From NCBI GenBank assembly GCA_963575745.1, contig CAUYUJ010014260.1, positions 749,287 to 804,286 on the forward strand: 55,000 bases of DNA, given 5' to 3'. Below, piece after piece: positions 1 to 10,023 of the stretch (its first letter is position 1; every line of letters starts with the position of its first letter). The stretch is from Prorocentrum cordatum. Taxonomy: Eukaryota; Sar; Dinophyceae; Prorocentrales; Prorocentraceae. A program made the translations under genes and the position numbers. Below the pieces are notes generated by a model that did no database searches, had not been told where the DNA came from, and saw only the letters and a program-made list of their open reading frames with translations.

Positions 1-418
1 GCCAGTGATAGCGTTGTAGAGCTTGCGCAGCTCGCCATCTGACGCCAGCGCGCGGCTCCATCGCCCCGCAACTGGGTTGTTGCGGCAGTCAGTGCCGACG
101 TGGAAGCCCTGCTGCTTGACCCCCTCCCATAACTCCAGCTCGGCAGTGCTCTTCTTGTCGATGTTCTGCCGGGGCTCCGTCGTCGCCTGGCCTGCGCCCC
201 GCTTCTCCTCGCCCGTCAAGGGGGGGGCCCCACTTCTCGGGCGTCTGCAGGAATCCATCGGTCGACACGTCGCCCAGGAGCTCTTTCATGCTCGCGTCCA
301 CGTTCGAGTGGCCCTTGAACATCATGAGCGCGAAGAAATCGGGGTGCTTGCACACTGACTTCAGCAACCGATCGACGCCGGCGTCGTCGACGCTCCCGTC
401 TGGCTTGAAGAAGGCATC
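1..418 (-). CDS. Exon I (3'-most seen) of spliced unknown gene, partial
   Basis: The minus strand reads as protein from just after a CTTCAG acceptor (AG at 419-420), beginning DAFFKPDGSVDDAGVD, and continues to the left edge, where it ends in RKLYNAITG; the gene is therefore cut by the window. The composition (Lys, Asp, Phe, Leu, few low-complexity runs) is coding-like. The frame shifts once at a run of eight G (220-227, plus strand). One base fewer would join the two open halves, so this is either a homopolymer length error or a true lesion. Its phase does not match exon H through the GTGAGT donor at 1081-1086. A small exon may be missing, or a non-canonical donor is used. I recognise no domain. 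The 419-1086 stretch before it is read as an intron with an (ATC)n tract at 505-532. Confidence 0.6.
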
Positions 419-958
419 CTGAAGAGCCGCTTTTACGAGTCATTCATCTCATTTCTTAATGAACATCACGACCTTCCCTCCCGTCCTCCTCATCCTCCTC
501 CTCACCATCATCATCATCATCATCATCATCACCATCCGCATCCGCATCATACTCCTCATCAGTCGGCGCCCTCATCCGTCGGCCCCCTCCTCCTCCCACT
601 ATCTACGCATACACTCACATCCTCATCCTTACTCTTCTCGTCTGCTCCATCTGCTCTCCCCCTGCTATTCTGCGCGTCTGACCCCCATGATCGCAAGGGG
701 CCCTCGTCGGAGGGCGATCGGATCGAAGCGGTTACATCGTCCCGGATACGGTGGCAAGGGGTGCAAGGGCATGGTTGACAGGTCGCGATGCTAGACCCTT
801 GGCATAGGCACGAAAGGGAGTGGGATTGGGAGGCGAGGGGGCGGTCAGAGGCGCGAGGGGGAGGGAGACGGGGCGGAGGGACGGTGGAGCTGGGTTAATG
901 GAGGGCGAGGAGGAGGGGGGATCGGAGGAGGAGGAGACGGATAAGGAAGCACAGGAGT

Positions 959-1005
959 GAACTCATACGCGAATCCATACGCGCATGATTTCACGTATGA
1001 CTTTC
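959..1005. repeat. Intronic near-palindrome, copy 1
   Basis: An imperfect palindrome in the inferred intron between exons H and I. It aligns over about 46 bases, in the same orientation, with the better palindrome at 3981-4026: both begin GAACTCATA and share CGCG followed by ATGATTT and TATGA. Confidence 0.6.
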
Positions 1006-1086
1006 ATGATCTGTTCGTTCTACATGTGGGTTGCGCCTAAGCCCTGACCCGAGGGCGAACGCTGGTTCTTTTCAGACACAACTCAC

Positions 1087-1862
1087 CAGATATCATCTGG
1101 AAGCGCATCAGGCTTGATGAAGCCTCCCGAGCTCGAGTTCGCCGAGCTCGCAGCGCTTGTGCCAGCTGCTGCGCTGGCGGTCTGCGGCGTGCTGATGTCC
1201 GTCGGCAGCGTGCTGATGCCATGCTGCGGCGTGATCTTCTCGATGCTCTTCTGCGGCGTGATCTTCTCGATGCTCGTCGGCGGGATGCCCTGACGTGGCT
1301 TGGCGGGCTCGGCGTCGGGCTCTGCGACGGGCTCGGCGCAGGCAGCTGCTGGCCGCTTCGCGGGGCTGGCCGCCGCGGCGACGGAGCTGCAGCCGTCCTC
1401 CTTCTCATCAGCGGCCTCTGCAATCTCGTCGCAAGCCGAGGGCCTCCTCATCGCCGCATCGCCGTTCTCCGCCTTCCGCACCCTCGCCATGGCCTTAGCC
1501 TTGGCCTTGGCCACGCCGTGCTGGCAAATCCACTTCGCCTTGACCAACTCTACGCCAGTCTTGTCGATGGCCTTCTTGATGCACTGCTCGAGCAACTCGG
1601 AGATGAGCGCCTTCGCCAGCGGAAGCGTGTCCATGTCGAAGCCAATCAGCTGCGTCAGCTGGGCCGAACCCTCGAGGGCCTGATTCCAGCTAGCAGCGCC
1701 CTTCTTGGACACTTTGGCGACGATCTTGCTAGAGCTGGTCTCGCCGCGCCAGAAGATGCGCTTGGAGGCGCCGACCTGGGCCGCGTCGGCAACGTCCGCT
1801 GGAGACACGCCCTTCACCTTCCACTTGAAGCCGTCAGGCCACTCGGCCACCACGTCCCCATC
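1087..1862 (-). CDS. Exon H of spliced unknown gene
   Basis: The exon is 776 bp (258 codons plus two bases). It starts after a TTCAG acceptor at 1863-1864 with DGDVVAEWPDGFKWKVKG and ends at a canonical GTGAGT donor (1081-1086) after PDALPDDI. The first half is mixed and globular-looking. Residues near 105-120 are a run of alternating Lys/Ala (KAKAKAMARVRKAE), followed by an Ala/Pro/Glu-rich tail with a short internal repeat, SIEKITPQ, twice. It joins exon G in phase 0. No family is recognised. The repeated Lys/Ala segment could be a basic helix or linker, but that is only a guess. Confidence 0.7.
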
Positions 1863-2149
1863 CTGAACTTTTGCTCGGGCGAAGTCAGGAACTGGCGGGG
1901 ACCCCGCGCGAAATCGCCAGGCTGCCCGGCTGGCCCACCAAAAAAAGGGGGGGGGATGACGTGGGGGGTGCCAAGGGGAGCCCAGCATGGGCGGTGAGGT
2001 TGGAGGAGGAATCGGGCCGAGAATTTGGGGAGAGGTTCGGGCGTGCTGGATGGGGGGGAAGGCGAGCGAGGAACTACGCGTGCTCCCCGTGCCCTTTGAT
2101 TTATCATTCGTTTCGTCAGCTCTTGTTAATCAGCTATCTGTCTTAGGTT

Positions 2150-2285
2150 CCTCCTCCTCCTCCTCCTCGTCCTCCTCCTCCCCCCGCTCCCCATCGCACC
2201 CTCCTCTCATGTTTCTCCTTAGGTCTGTGCCCCCTCCTCCGCCCCCCCCCCCCCTGCTTCCCCCCCCCCCCCTGCCCCCGCCTCC
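2150..2285. repeat. TCC/CCT low-complexity tract in an intron
   Basis: Interrupted (TCC)n and poly-C tracts lie in the inferred G-H intron (1863-2316, 454 bp). The transcript strand here is purine-rich. Open frames over the tract, rich in Ser, Pro or Gly, are artefacts. Confidence 0.8.
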
Positions 2286-2316
2286 ATTTATGTGTGAAGG
2301 TGGTTGGGCCACCGAC

Positions 2317-2600
2317 CTTCATGGCGTCGTTCCAACCGAGAGCCCACTGTTCGATTTCTTCGAGAATGCCGGGGTTGCCCATGTTCGGGGCGGCAGCGCC
2401 AGCAGCCGCCAGGTCCGAAGCCGCGGGCCGCTTCGCCAGATGTGGGGAGGCAGCAGCAGGCTTCGACATGACGCCAGGGCTGTCGTCGTCGTCGCCCGAG
2501 TCGACGTCGTCGCTCGGGTCGGCCTCGTCGCCCCCCTCGTTCTCCTTTGGGCCAGGATGCCGATGATAGTTTCCCGAGAACGATCGCGGCGATGGTTGCG
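2317..2600 (-). CDS. Exon G of spliced unknown gene
   Basis: The exon is 284 bp, from a CCCAG acceptor (2601-2602) to an AAG|GT donor (2315-2316). It takes two bases to complete the codon left by exon F and ends in phase 0, matching exon H. The peptide runs from a basic start (SPRSFSGNYHRHPG) through an acidic stretch (NEGGDEADPSDDVDSGDDD) and an Ala/Pro segment to ILEEIEQWALGWNDAMK. The acidic region suggests a disordered linker; the C-terminal part looks helical. No catalytic motif was found. Confidence 0.65.
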
Positions 2601-2652
2601 CTGGGCTGTAACCATCAACGCGTCAGACACCATTCCCCTCAAACAAACAAAC

Positions 2653-2732
2653 CGAATGAAATCCATTTCAGGAGTTGTCGCTCCTCGCCCCACGGCCCAT
2701 CTCCATCGGCGAGGAACTGCTTGGCCCATTCT
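2653..2732 (-). CDS. Exon F (80 bp) of spliced unknown gene
   Basis: A short exon reading EWAKQFLADGDGPWGEERQL then LKWISF. It follows an AAG acceptor at 2733-2734 and is phase-consistent with exon E (two bases left) and exon G (one base left). The downstream intron would be only 52 nt (2601-2652, GTTTGT...CCCAG), unusually short, so an alternative boundary is possible. Without an intron the frame meets a TGA within a few codons, which supports splicing here. Confidence 0.5.
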
Positions 2733-2913
2733 CTTCCTCACGCATGGTCGCCAATCGTTCATGCATCTCGTTGGGAAGGGGAGGTTCGATTCGGGCCAAG
2801 CTGCCGACAGCAACCAGACGCTGGCGTTCATTATCGACGGCTGTCGCCATATCTCACCTCCCCTCCCCCACGAGAGGCAATGAATTCACATCCCGAGCGC
2901 GCGTCTTCAGGAC

Positions 2914-3036
2914 CCCCTGGTTGACGTTCGGACCATATTCCGCATGGCTTTCGCCGCGTCCGTCGCCCAGTCGGGGAGCGACTTCTCCAAGTGCCAGTTT
3001 TTCTCGTGCTTCTGGGCCGTCGACGTGGCCGCCTCC
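2914..3036 (-). CDS. Exon E (123 bp) of spliced unknown gene
   Basis: Reads EAATSTAQKHEKNWHLEKSL followed by PDWATDAAKAMRNMVRTSTR. The acceptor is CCAAG (3037-3038). The first base completes the ATG codon left by exon C, and two bases are left for exon F. The Lys/Glu/Trp/Asp composition is coding-like, while a longer overlapping frame here is Arg/Gly/Pro-rich and is probably a shadow. The donor (GT at 2912-2913) is less certain than the acceptor. Confidence 0.55.
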
Positions 3037-3255
3037 CTTGGGGTGCAACATAGGGCCCTAAAGGGCCCCGTGACACGCCGCCCAACAGCCCCCTCGGTTC
3101 GCCTCCTCGACCCCTCGCTCCTTCGCCAGGGATGGTCTCAAACCAGCCTCTTCTTTAAACAGAATCGACCTCGTGTCTTTCAGGGGCTCGACGTGCTGCC
3201 TCAGCAACGTGAGATCGAGGGTCGACTTATGGGTCCATTCTGCACTGTACTTCAC

Positions 3256-3450
3256 ATCGGTCGCCATTCGGCTGCAAGCGCATCCGCATCCATAACCTTA
3301 CCGCCACCGATGCAGCTCAGTTGCGTCGGTGGTGGTCGGGCCATGTTCGATGCGATGTGCCGCGCTGCCTCTTGGATGTGATACGACCACGCCTGGGCGA
3401 GCCTCGTCGCAACGCTCATCTCGGGCAACGAATTTGCGTATACTCGAAAC
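3256..3450 (-). CDS. Exon C (195 bp) of spliced unknown gene
   Basis: Lies between a pyrimidine-rich acceptor (AG at 3451-3452) and a GTGAAG donor (3250-3255). Reads FRVYANSLPEMSVATRLAQA, then WSYHIQEAARHIASNMA, then a Pro/Gly hinge (PPPTQLSCIGGG), ending DADALAAEWRP. The 219-bp intron to exon E restores frame exactly; an open frame inside that intron (3058-3267) is read as a shadow. The segment is probably mostly alpha-helical. No known domain. Confidence 0.6.
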
Positions 3451-3799
3451 CTTTCGAGCCAAAAGAAAAGCAGTACGGCCAGCACTGTGCGTCGGGACAC
3501 CTCATGTTCATTCCACCCCCTCGTGCTCCTCCCCACCACCCCGCGCCCTCCCTGTTCCTCCTCGCCCCCTCCATGCTGCTCCTCCTCCGCATCCTTTTCC
3601 AAATCCCCATCCTCCTCATCTTCCGCCACCTCCTCGCCCTTATCCTCCTGTTCCTCATCATCCTTATCACGCTGCAAGTTGGCGAGTGATGATGAGGAAA
3701 GGTGAGACGGAGAGGAGGAAGGAGGAGGGCGATGAGGATGATGAGGAAATGGAGGAGACAGTAGCTTAGGCGCATCCCCAGTTGGATTCGGAAGATAAC

Positions 3800-3911
3800 C
3801 GAACAAGAAAGCGCAAAGAAAGGAGCAACAGGTCCCCCACATCACTCAGCAACTTTTTCACCTTGTCCGCAGCCTTCTTCCGCGAAGCCTTCGGCGGCGT
3901 CATGAAGTCGC
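3800..3911 (-). CDS. Exon B (112 bp) of spliced unknown gene
   Basis: Preceded by a long poly-C tract and CAG (AG at 3912-3913), a strong polypyrimidine acceptor. Reads DFMTPPKASRKKAADKVKKL, then LSDVGDLLLLSLRFLV. It leaves two bases that pair with the first base of exon C when the donor at 3798-3799 is used. An alternative donor after LLSD (GT at 3839-3840) would break phase. It begins with two bases, so the preceding exon must leave one; exon A as drawn does not, so a further exon or another donor lies between 3914 and 4412. Confidence 0.5.
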
Positions 3912-3980
3912 CTGGGGGGGGGGGGGGGGGGGCGGCGCGCATCATCCCTCGTCATCGTATTGCGCCCCGAGCTCACATCA

Positions 3981-4026
3981 GAACTCATATGGAAACTCAT
4001 GCGCGTATGATTTTCCATATGAGTTC
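3981..4026. repeat. Intronic palindrome, copy 2
   Basis: Perfect 15-bp arms, GAACTCATATGGAAA at 3981-3995 and its complement at 4012-4026, with a 16-base loop. It sits in the interval between exons A and B and is homologous to the imperfect palindrome at 959-1005. Confidence 0.8.
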
Positions 4027-4411
4027 GGATGCGCTCCGACGATGCACCCCCCGTGTCATCATCGTTGCTACCATCTCCTCCTCCCCCTCCTCCTCCACAA
4101 CCTCCTCCTATCCTTGTCATTCCTCATCCTCACCCTCCTCCTCCTCAGCCATTGGGTATCATCTCAGAGGCTGCAACGTTCCCGATAGGGGGCGGTCGAT
4201 TACCATGGATCCTGCCGGAAGGCGTCGCGCCGCCACAAGGGGGGGTTACATGGGAGATCCCATGGGGTTCCGACGCCATCGAGTCGTCATCGCCATCATC
4301 GGCGTGTCACCATCGTCGTCGCCGTCGTCATCCTCGTCTTCCTCATCCTCTCCCTGATCTTCCCACTACCATCACCGCCACTGTCAACGTCACAATCATA
4401 CAAGGTTCTAC

Positions 4412-5455
4412 CCTTGCCCTGGCCTCCGCTCGGACCTGAAGCTCCCGCTGGGGATGCTGCGGCCGAAGCTCCCGCCGATGACCCAGCCGCAGAAGCCGCG
4501 GCCCCGCCGAGGACCCAGCCGACGAAGCCCCCGCCGCCTGCGCCGCCGCCTGCAGCGCGTGCATCGACCCGCACGGGTCGCCGGAAGAAGCAGCCTGTGG
4601 ATCGCGGCGCGGTGGGCTCTCGCCACGCCTCTTCGCAGCGTCCAGGTGCAGCTGATCCTGCGACGCCGCCATGGCGAGCCGAAGCTCGCGCTCCTCCTCC
4701 GCGGCCCTCGCCTCCTCGATTCTCTTGGCTTCATCAGCCTGCGCTTGAGACACCCGCAGCGTACTCTCGAGGCTATCCTTCAAGCTGTCGTCGTCAACAG
4801 AGTCCTGCGAACTGATCACGGGACTGTCGCCGCTGTTGGTGAAGCCAATCGCCGCTGCTGCCTCCTCCTGCCCGCTGCCGCCATCGAGCATCATCTCGGG
4901 CGCCTGGGTGTTCTCGTTGCCCATGCGGCGGGGCAGCCTGCGAGTGCGGGTGCCCAGCGGCTCCTCCATATTCGGCTCGTCGATCTCGGCCTCGGCGGCC
5001 GTCCTCTTCTGCCCTTGCTCTGCGTCGAGCGCGCGCACCTCTGCCGCCGCCTCTCCCGCCGCACCTGCGTGGAGCTCCTCCTTGGGCTCCTCGGCGAGCG
5101 CCTCCTGTGGCTCGTCCTCGCCGCCCGCCGCCTCCTGCGCCTCTCCGTCGCCGCCTGCCGCCACTGGCGTCTCTGCCTCGCCGCCCGCCGCCGCTGGCGC
5201 CACTTCCTCGCTGCTCGCCGCCGCATCTGCGCCCGCCGGCTGGGGCTGCACCTGGCTCGCGCTGGCTGCCTCCGCCAGCGCTGGCTCGCGCTGGCTACCC
5301 GTTTCAGCCCACTCTTGGCTGCCGAACCCATCCTCCTGCTGCTCGGCGTCCGAGGCGGGGGTGGTCTTCGTGGAGAAACGGACGCGACGTTCGGCACCAT
5401 CCGAGCTCACGCCAGCGCTGGAGCTGGGCGCCGAGGGGAGCGGCTCGGCGGACAT
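4412..5455 (-). CDS. Exon A, start of spliced unknown gene
   Basis: The chosen start ATG (5453-5455) begins MSAEPLPSAPSSSAGVSS. The frame stays open about 350 codons to a possible donor (GT at 4410-4411). The first half is acidic and Ala-rich with many Glu/Ala/Pro blocks, typical of disordered protein. Around residues 220-280 it becomes a charged likely coiled-coil (QADEAKRIEEARAAEEEREL), then Ala/Ser/Gly-rich. Upstream codons (5456-5788) are open but Arg/Pro-rich and taken as 5' leader. The last 60 codons are low-complexity and open in two frames, so the 3' end is uncertain. Function unknown; a scaffold or nucleic-acid-associated role would be guesswork. Confidence 0.55.
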
Positions 5456-5839
5456 CGTTCCTCCACCTGTCTGACTCGAGGGGGTAGGTCGGGCGAACCG
5501 CTGTCCCAACGGTGTCTGCCAAAAATTGGCGGGGATCTGCTCGCGCCGAATCATCTGGCTCGATATGAAACGGCGGCGGCAAGAGCTTGTGATTCCTGGG
5601 GGCGGCCTCCGCGAGCAAACATGTGCACCCATCGGGTTTCGATCCACTAGCCGACGGGGGCCCTGGGTCTTCCTGGCGGCCCTCGGGCCCAAGCGAGACA
5701 ACGGCAACGACAAACGAGCACTGTCTTGGAGGTGTTGCCGTATCGGGCCATCTTGGACCATCCTGGACGTGCGGTTACGCGAACGCACGCGCCTGCGTTA
5801 TACACATGTCAGCTACGTAACGTCCTGAGACATCCTAAC

Positions 5840-6080
5840 ATCTTCTAGAGTTGGATACAAGCACGATGAATGATATATAAGGCGGTTGGCGTTTTTTTAT
5901 GTTTAAACCAAGCACAGCGGAACCATATTGAATATGATGGATCAATATGACAACATAATTGATAATGTTATGTTGTAGTGGATCAATTCGAACATTAATA
6001 ACCATTATGATTAAAACATGTCGGCGGATCAATATTGTTGATCCATCCACCCTCTGGGATGTAAAATCTGGCCTGGCCAT
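5840..6080. other. AT-rich island with inverted repeats
   Basis: About 240 bp far richer in A/T than its surroundings. ACAACATAA and its complement form a 9-bp-arm hairpin near 5949-5977, and TGGATCAAT recurs near 5939 and 5980 with a GGATCAAT variant near 6027. No convincing coding frame. Confidence 0.6.
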
Positions 6081-6455
6081 GCGTACTCAATAAAAATACG
6101 CAAAACATCAGGGGCCAGCTCGACCGCCTGGAACAGGTTCGCACCCTACTCCACTCTGGAAAGGTGCACGCATACTGGAAGTGGTCGCCACTTAGCAGCC
6201 AGGAGAGCAAGTGGTAGACCCTCGCGCTCTGGAGCGAGGATCCATAGGGGCCCTTCTGCACCTGCGTTGTGGAACCTCTCCTGGATGTGCATGGTGTAGA
6301 GCGCACTGTAGTGGGCTGGTTCTGAGAGGGCTCCAGCGCACTTGGCCAGGGGCCCCACGCAAGTCTTCTATCTCCATGAGAGCGGGCGCAGGAGGTGGAA
6401 TACGTCGAGGAGGAGGTCGTCGCCAGGAGGAAGGACGTCGTCGTGGTGGTTTGAC

Positions 6456-7560
6456 TCAGGGTGGGATATATAGGGCACCGAGACCACGTCGTAGACTTAA
6501 TTGTTCAAACTCCGTAACATCGGCTAGCTTCGCGGATGGCCGGAGTCGTCGCATGGCTAACGTCTCATAATGACAACTCGCTGCTTCGGTCGAAACCCAT
6601 AATATTGGGAAGGATAACAAATAACTTCCTGAACGTCTAAGTTCTCGATATCGAAGCCGGCTCCCAAGTCGAATTCGCGGGTAAAGGAGGGCACGCATAT
6701 GCTCTTGGATACGTCCCAAGAGTCTGAGAGACGCCATGCCTAGATATTGTGAAGCATGACGTCCTAGAACGTACGCCACAGCTCTATGAGTGTCACAACT
6801 ATGTCTACGAACGCTCAACAGGGCGGTTAAGACAATATGTTCAGACCAGTCAAATCCCCTTCTTCTCCACTCTGGCGGTAACATGAGATGCACTCGGCGG
6901 GCCCATCGAAGGACTGTGGGCATGGAGAGGGCATGGCGGAGCCTGCGCACACCCGACATGACGAGGACCACGCAAAATCGTTTTCCACAGCGCCGCGCCT
7001 CTGAAGGGACGGGCATACGATGGTGTGCCGCCCACAAAGTCGCATATCATGGCCAGGAGAATAGACATGAACGCACGCGCGTGTCGGCGGTCACGTCGCG
7101 ACCACAGCCACTGTCGAAGGGTGGCACCTGACTCACACAAGGCGAGGCCAGTGCCCTTCTGGAGGGTGAGACGCACAAGCTCTTCAGCTCGCCGATGAGC
7201 TGTACATTGGTCTGTCGGCCGTGGCATCAAGAATCGTAGCCGCCCCAGCTCCTCGTCCGTGGTCGGGCCCATCTCGAGCCCGAACTGGACGTCGACTCCG
7301 CTGCGTGGCCGTGCTTCTCCACGAACGTGACGCTCGCGATCCACATGTTTATGGCCTCCTCGTGACGCTGTGCATCTTCGTGCTGGAAGCGTTTCGTGCA
7401 TCATCCACAGCGAGGGGCCAAATATTCGGTAGTACTCCGCCGACGCCTGGGTCACTGCTGCTAGCCATTTCTCCTTCCGTTGACAAGCGAGGTCCTGAAT
7501 AAGCAAGAGTGTGGGCTGGCCGCACACCGTCAGCAACGTCGGTGGCATAGTAATTCCGAA
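6456..7560 (-). pseudogene. Decayed coding region with GIY-YIG-like signature
   Basis: Two overlapping minus frames look protein-like: about 7536-7000 (TLLLIQDLACQRKEKWLAAV, later ATLRQWLWSRRDRRHARAF) and 7037-6456. The second contains SCDTHRAVAYVLGRHASQYL followed by GMASLRLLGRIQEHM (6699-6746 for Tyr-Leu-Gly to His), then LRYRELRRSG. The spacing of Tyr-x-Gly, Arg and His resembles the YIG half of GIY-YIG nucleases, and similar segments occur in retroelement-linked dinoflagellate proteins as I remember them; neither could be tested. The frame change and missing start suggest a relic. An alternative is exons of a living gene. Confidence 0.35.
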
Positions 7561-7739
7561 ACACGGTGGGAAAAAACTCGGAAGTGAGGTGGGTCTGAAC
7601 TGTTGCGCACAGGGGGATGCTACGCACGTCCGTTTTGGTACGAATGACGGAGACTGTGATGCCCCGTTGCCTGAGAGGCTGGCTTGAATCACAATCTGAG
7701 AGTCACCTTTCTGCACACAAACACACACCAATGCCCGCG

Positions 7740-7906
7740 AACCAATCCCTCGAGAGCCTGACGATGTCGGGCTGACACCATGCCGACCTCTGTGAGCGCG
7801 TCATGGGCGGATGGCACCCTCGGACAGGGCCTGGTCCAGAACACTATGGAAGGAGATGGAGGGGAGAGAGAGAAGGAGCTGCATTATGAATCTTTCAGGG
7901 TGGGAA

Positions 7907-7939
<33 letters not shown>

Positions 7940-8239
7940 AGGAGAGCGAGGGCGAGAGAGAGAGGATCGTCAGCGCCAAAGACTGGTTCATGATAGTGAA
8001 CAGAGTTGTATATATATAGTTGAATATACACATCTATACGGATACATGGTGAGAAAGGGAGCAGAAGGAGAGAGAGAGAGAGAGAGAGAACAAAAAAAAA
8101 AAAAAACAAAAAAACAAGGAACACCACTATCGCCCTCTCGCTGCCGGACCGTGGCCACAGACGGCACGAATGGGGAATGAAGGAAATAGCGACGGGGCCA
8201 CGGAGGTTACGAGAGGGATGTAACTTACTCGCGGACATC
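7740..8239. repeat. Spacer with GA microsatellites
   Basis: (GA)n tracts at about 7908-7936 and 8070-8090, an A-rich run near 8090-8117 and a TA-rich patch near 8008-8030. No gene seen. Confidence 0.8.
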
Positions 8240-9055
8240 GAAAGATGCAATTCGCAGGCCCAACGGGTCAAGGGCGTGCTAATATCTCCGGTAACTGGTT
8301 TACAATAGTTTTAGTTCGCGCGCGCGGGGCCGCCCCTGGGGGTCCCCGGACGAAAAATACCCCGGCGAGGTCCCGGCAAGTCCCGGCAAGGCCCTGGCAA
8401 GGTATTGGCAAGATCCCAGGCAGGTCCTGGACAGGTCCCGGCCAGGCTCCCAAGAGCGCTCCAGGAGCGCTCCAACTAGCATCCAAGACGTCAGAGATGG
8501 CCTCAAGACAAACCAAAAAAGCGCCTTCAAGACGCCCCAACGAGGCCGCCAAGAGACCTCCCAAGAGGGCCCACAGAGGCAGATTTGCTGATTGTCTTAT
8601 TGTTTTTGAAGGTTTTTGGCGTTCTCGCCTTTTCGGCATACCGGCGCTTCAAGACGGCTTCAGAAGCTCCCAGGATCGCCCCAACACGGCCCAAGAGGCC
8701 TCAAAGAGCGCCCAAAACGGCCCCAGAGGGCCCCGACACAGCCCCAGAGGCCCCCAAGATGGCCGAAGAGCGGCTCCATGAGCGGGCCCAGACGAGGGAC
8801 CCGAACGGACATTTCGAGCTCTAGGCGCAGAAGAAACCCCTGGAGGTCCCAAGAGGCCCCCAAGAAGCCCCCAAGAGCCCCCCCGAGATGCCCTAAGAGA
8901 CTCCCAAGAGACCCCCAAGAGGCCACCGTGACGTCCAAGAAATACCGCCAAGAGGCCCTAAGAGAGGCTCCAAGAGGCCCACAAAAGGCCTCCAAGAGGT
9001 CACGAACGCGCAGGCAAACGCCTGCGATGGCACAATTCGGGCCGGCGGAGTGAGC
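8240..9055 (+). repeat. CCCAAGAGGC dispersed family, copy 1
   Basis: About 0.8 kb of degenerate 10-13 bp units around CCCAAGAGGC. Landmarks are a core TTTTGGCGTTCTCGCC ending TTTTCGGC (8613-8637) and a GACATTTCGAGC block near 8808. The core recurs at 20581-20604 and, degenerate, near 31640-31660. Frames across it (Arg/Pro/Lys-rich) are periodicity artefacts. Confidence 0.7.
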
Positions 9056-9225
9056 GAAGCAATTAAATAATTCTGGAAGAGGGGGAACCACATCAAAGCA
9101 CAACCGATCCCTCGCCGCACCATATGCAAACACGGGCGAGAGACGATGGGGAGCAGGCGTATGACGGAGGGCCCATGGCAGGGGAGGAGTGGAGTGGGGT
9201 GGGGGGGGAGTGGGGGAAAGGCCGT

Positions 9226-9256
<31 letters not shown>

Positions 9257-9759
9257 GACAAGGAGGAGAACGTCCGAGCAGCAACCGCTGTGCCGCTTGG
9301 AGGTCTTCATACACACATCGTCCTCAAGATATGTTCTCGCCCTCGGGAGCCAGCAGATGTGGTATGGGAAAATTCCCACTCTCAGCTCCCCAGTGCGGCA
9401 GGGTGTAGATGGATCCGCCACCAGGCCGCACGCGAGGAAGGCACTGAATAGAGTGTCCTCTGGTCCCCCGGAGACGGTACTGTTGAGCATGGCAAATGCT
9501 CATTAAAAGCACCAGGCCGTAGATTTCCAGAACTCTCTGGTGTTCTTAACGGGGTCCTGCTGACTGTTCCATAAGCTTCGTCAGCCGTCAGCGTGGCTGG
9601 AGGCCTCAACCTCAACTGTACCCCAAGATGGTTCCAGAGGTTCCCGCTGGAGCCCTCTCGGGGACAGATTGGGATGTCTTGGAGGTCCTGTGAGCCGACG
9701 TCATTGAACAACCAGAGCGGCCACTGGCTATTCCATGAGCTTCGCGCTCGTCAATTCGG
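9056..9759. other. Intergenic DNA with GA microsatellite
   Basis: A (GA)n tract lies near 9222-9250. The minus frame around 9470-9290 (PEDTLFSAFLACGLVADPST) is mildly protein-like but too short and broken to call. Confidence 0.4.
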
Positions 9760-10023
9760 CGGGGGAAAGAAGACATTACGACGGCTCAAGAGGCCGTCAA
9801 GAGCGCTCTGGGGCCAACATGGATGGCCCAAGAGGCCCCCAAGAGGAGCCACAGATGGGGACTCGGACTGAGATGGTGGGCCCTCCACCCCCAGATGGCC
9901 CCGAGACTGCCAGCTGACCCTCAAAAGGCCCCTTGAGACTCCCAAGAGGCTGAGGCCCCCAATAGGCCGCCGAGAGGCCCTAGAGAGGCCCCCCAATGGG
10001 GCACGGTGGCGGAATGGGCCGAA
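9760..10023 (+). repeat. CCCAAGAGGC family, 3' part
   Basis: Same unit and strand as 8240-9055, ending in the tail block GCACGGTGGCGGAATGGGCC (near 10001-10020), which is close to the tail at 20991-21014. Confidence 0.65.

Noticed and set aside
3058-3267. 69-residue minus frame (ATDVKYSAEWTHKSTLDLTL)
   Set aside because: Looks protein-like, but lies in the C-E intron that restores frame; kept only as an alternative.
8616-9053. Arg/Pro/Lys-rich frame in the AAGAGG repeat
   Set aside because: Created by the repeat period, with equivalent frames in other copies and no conserved start or stop.
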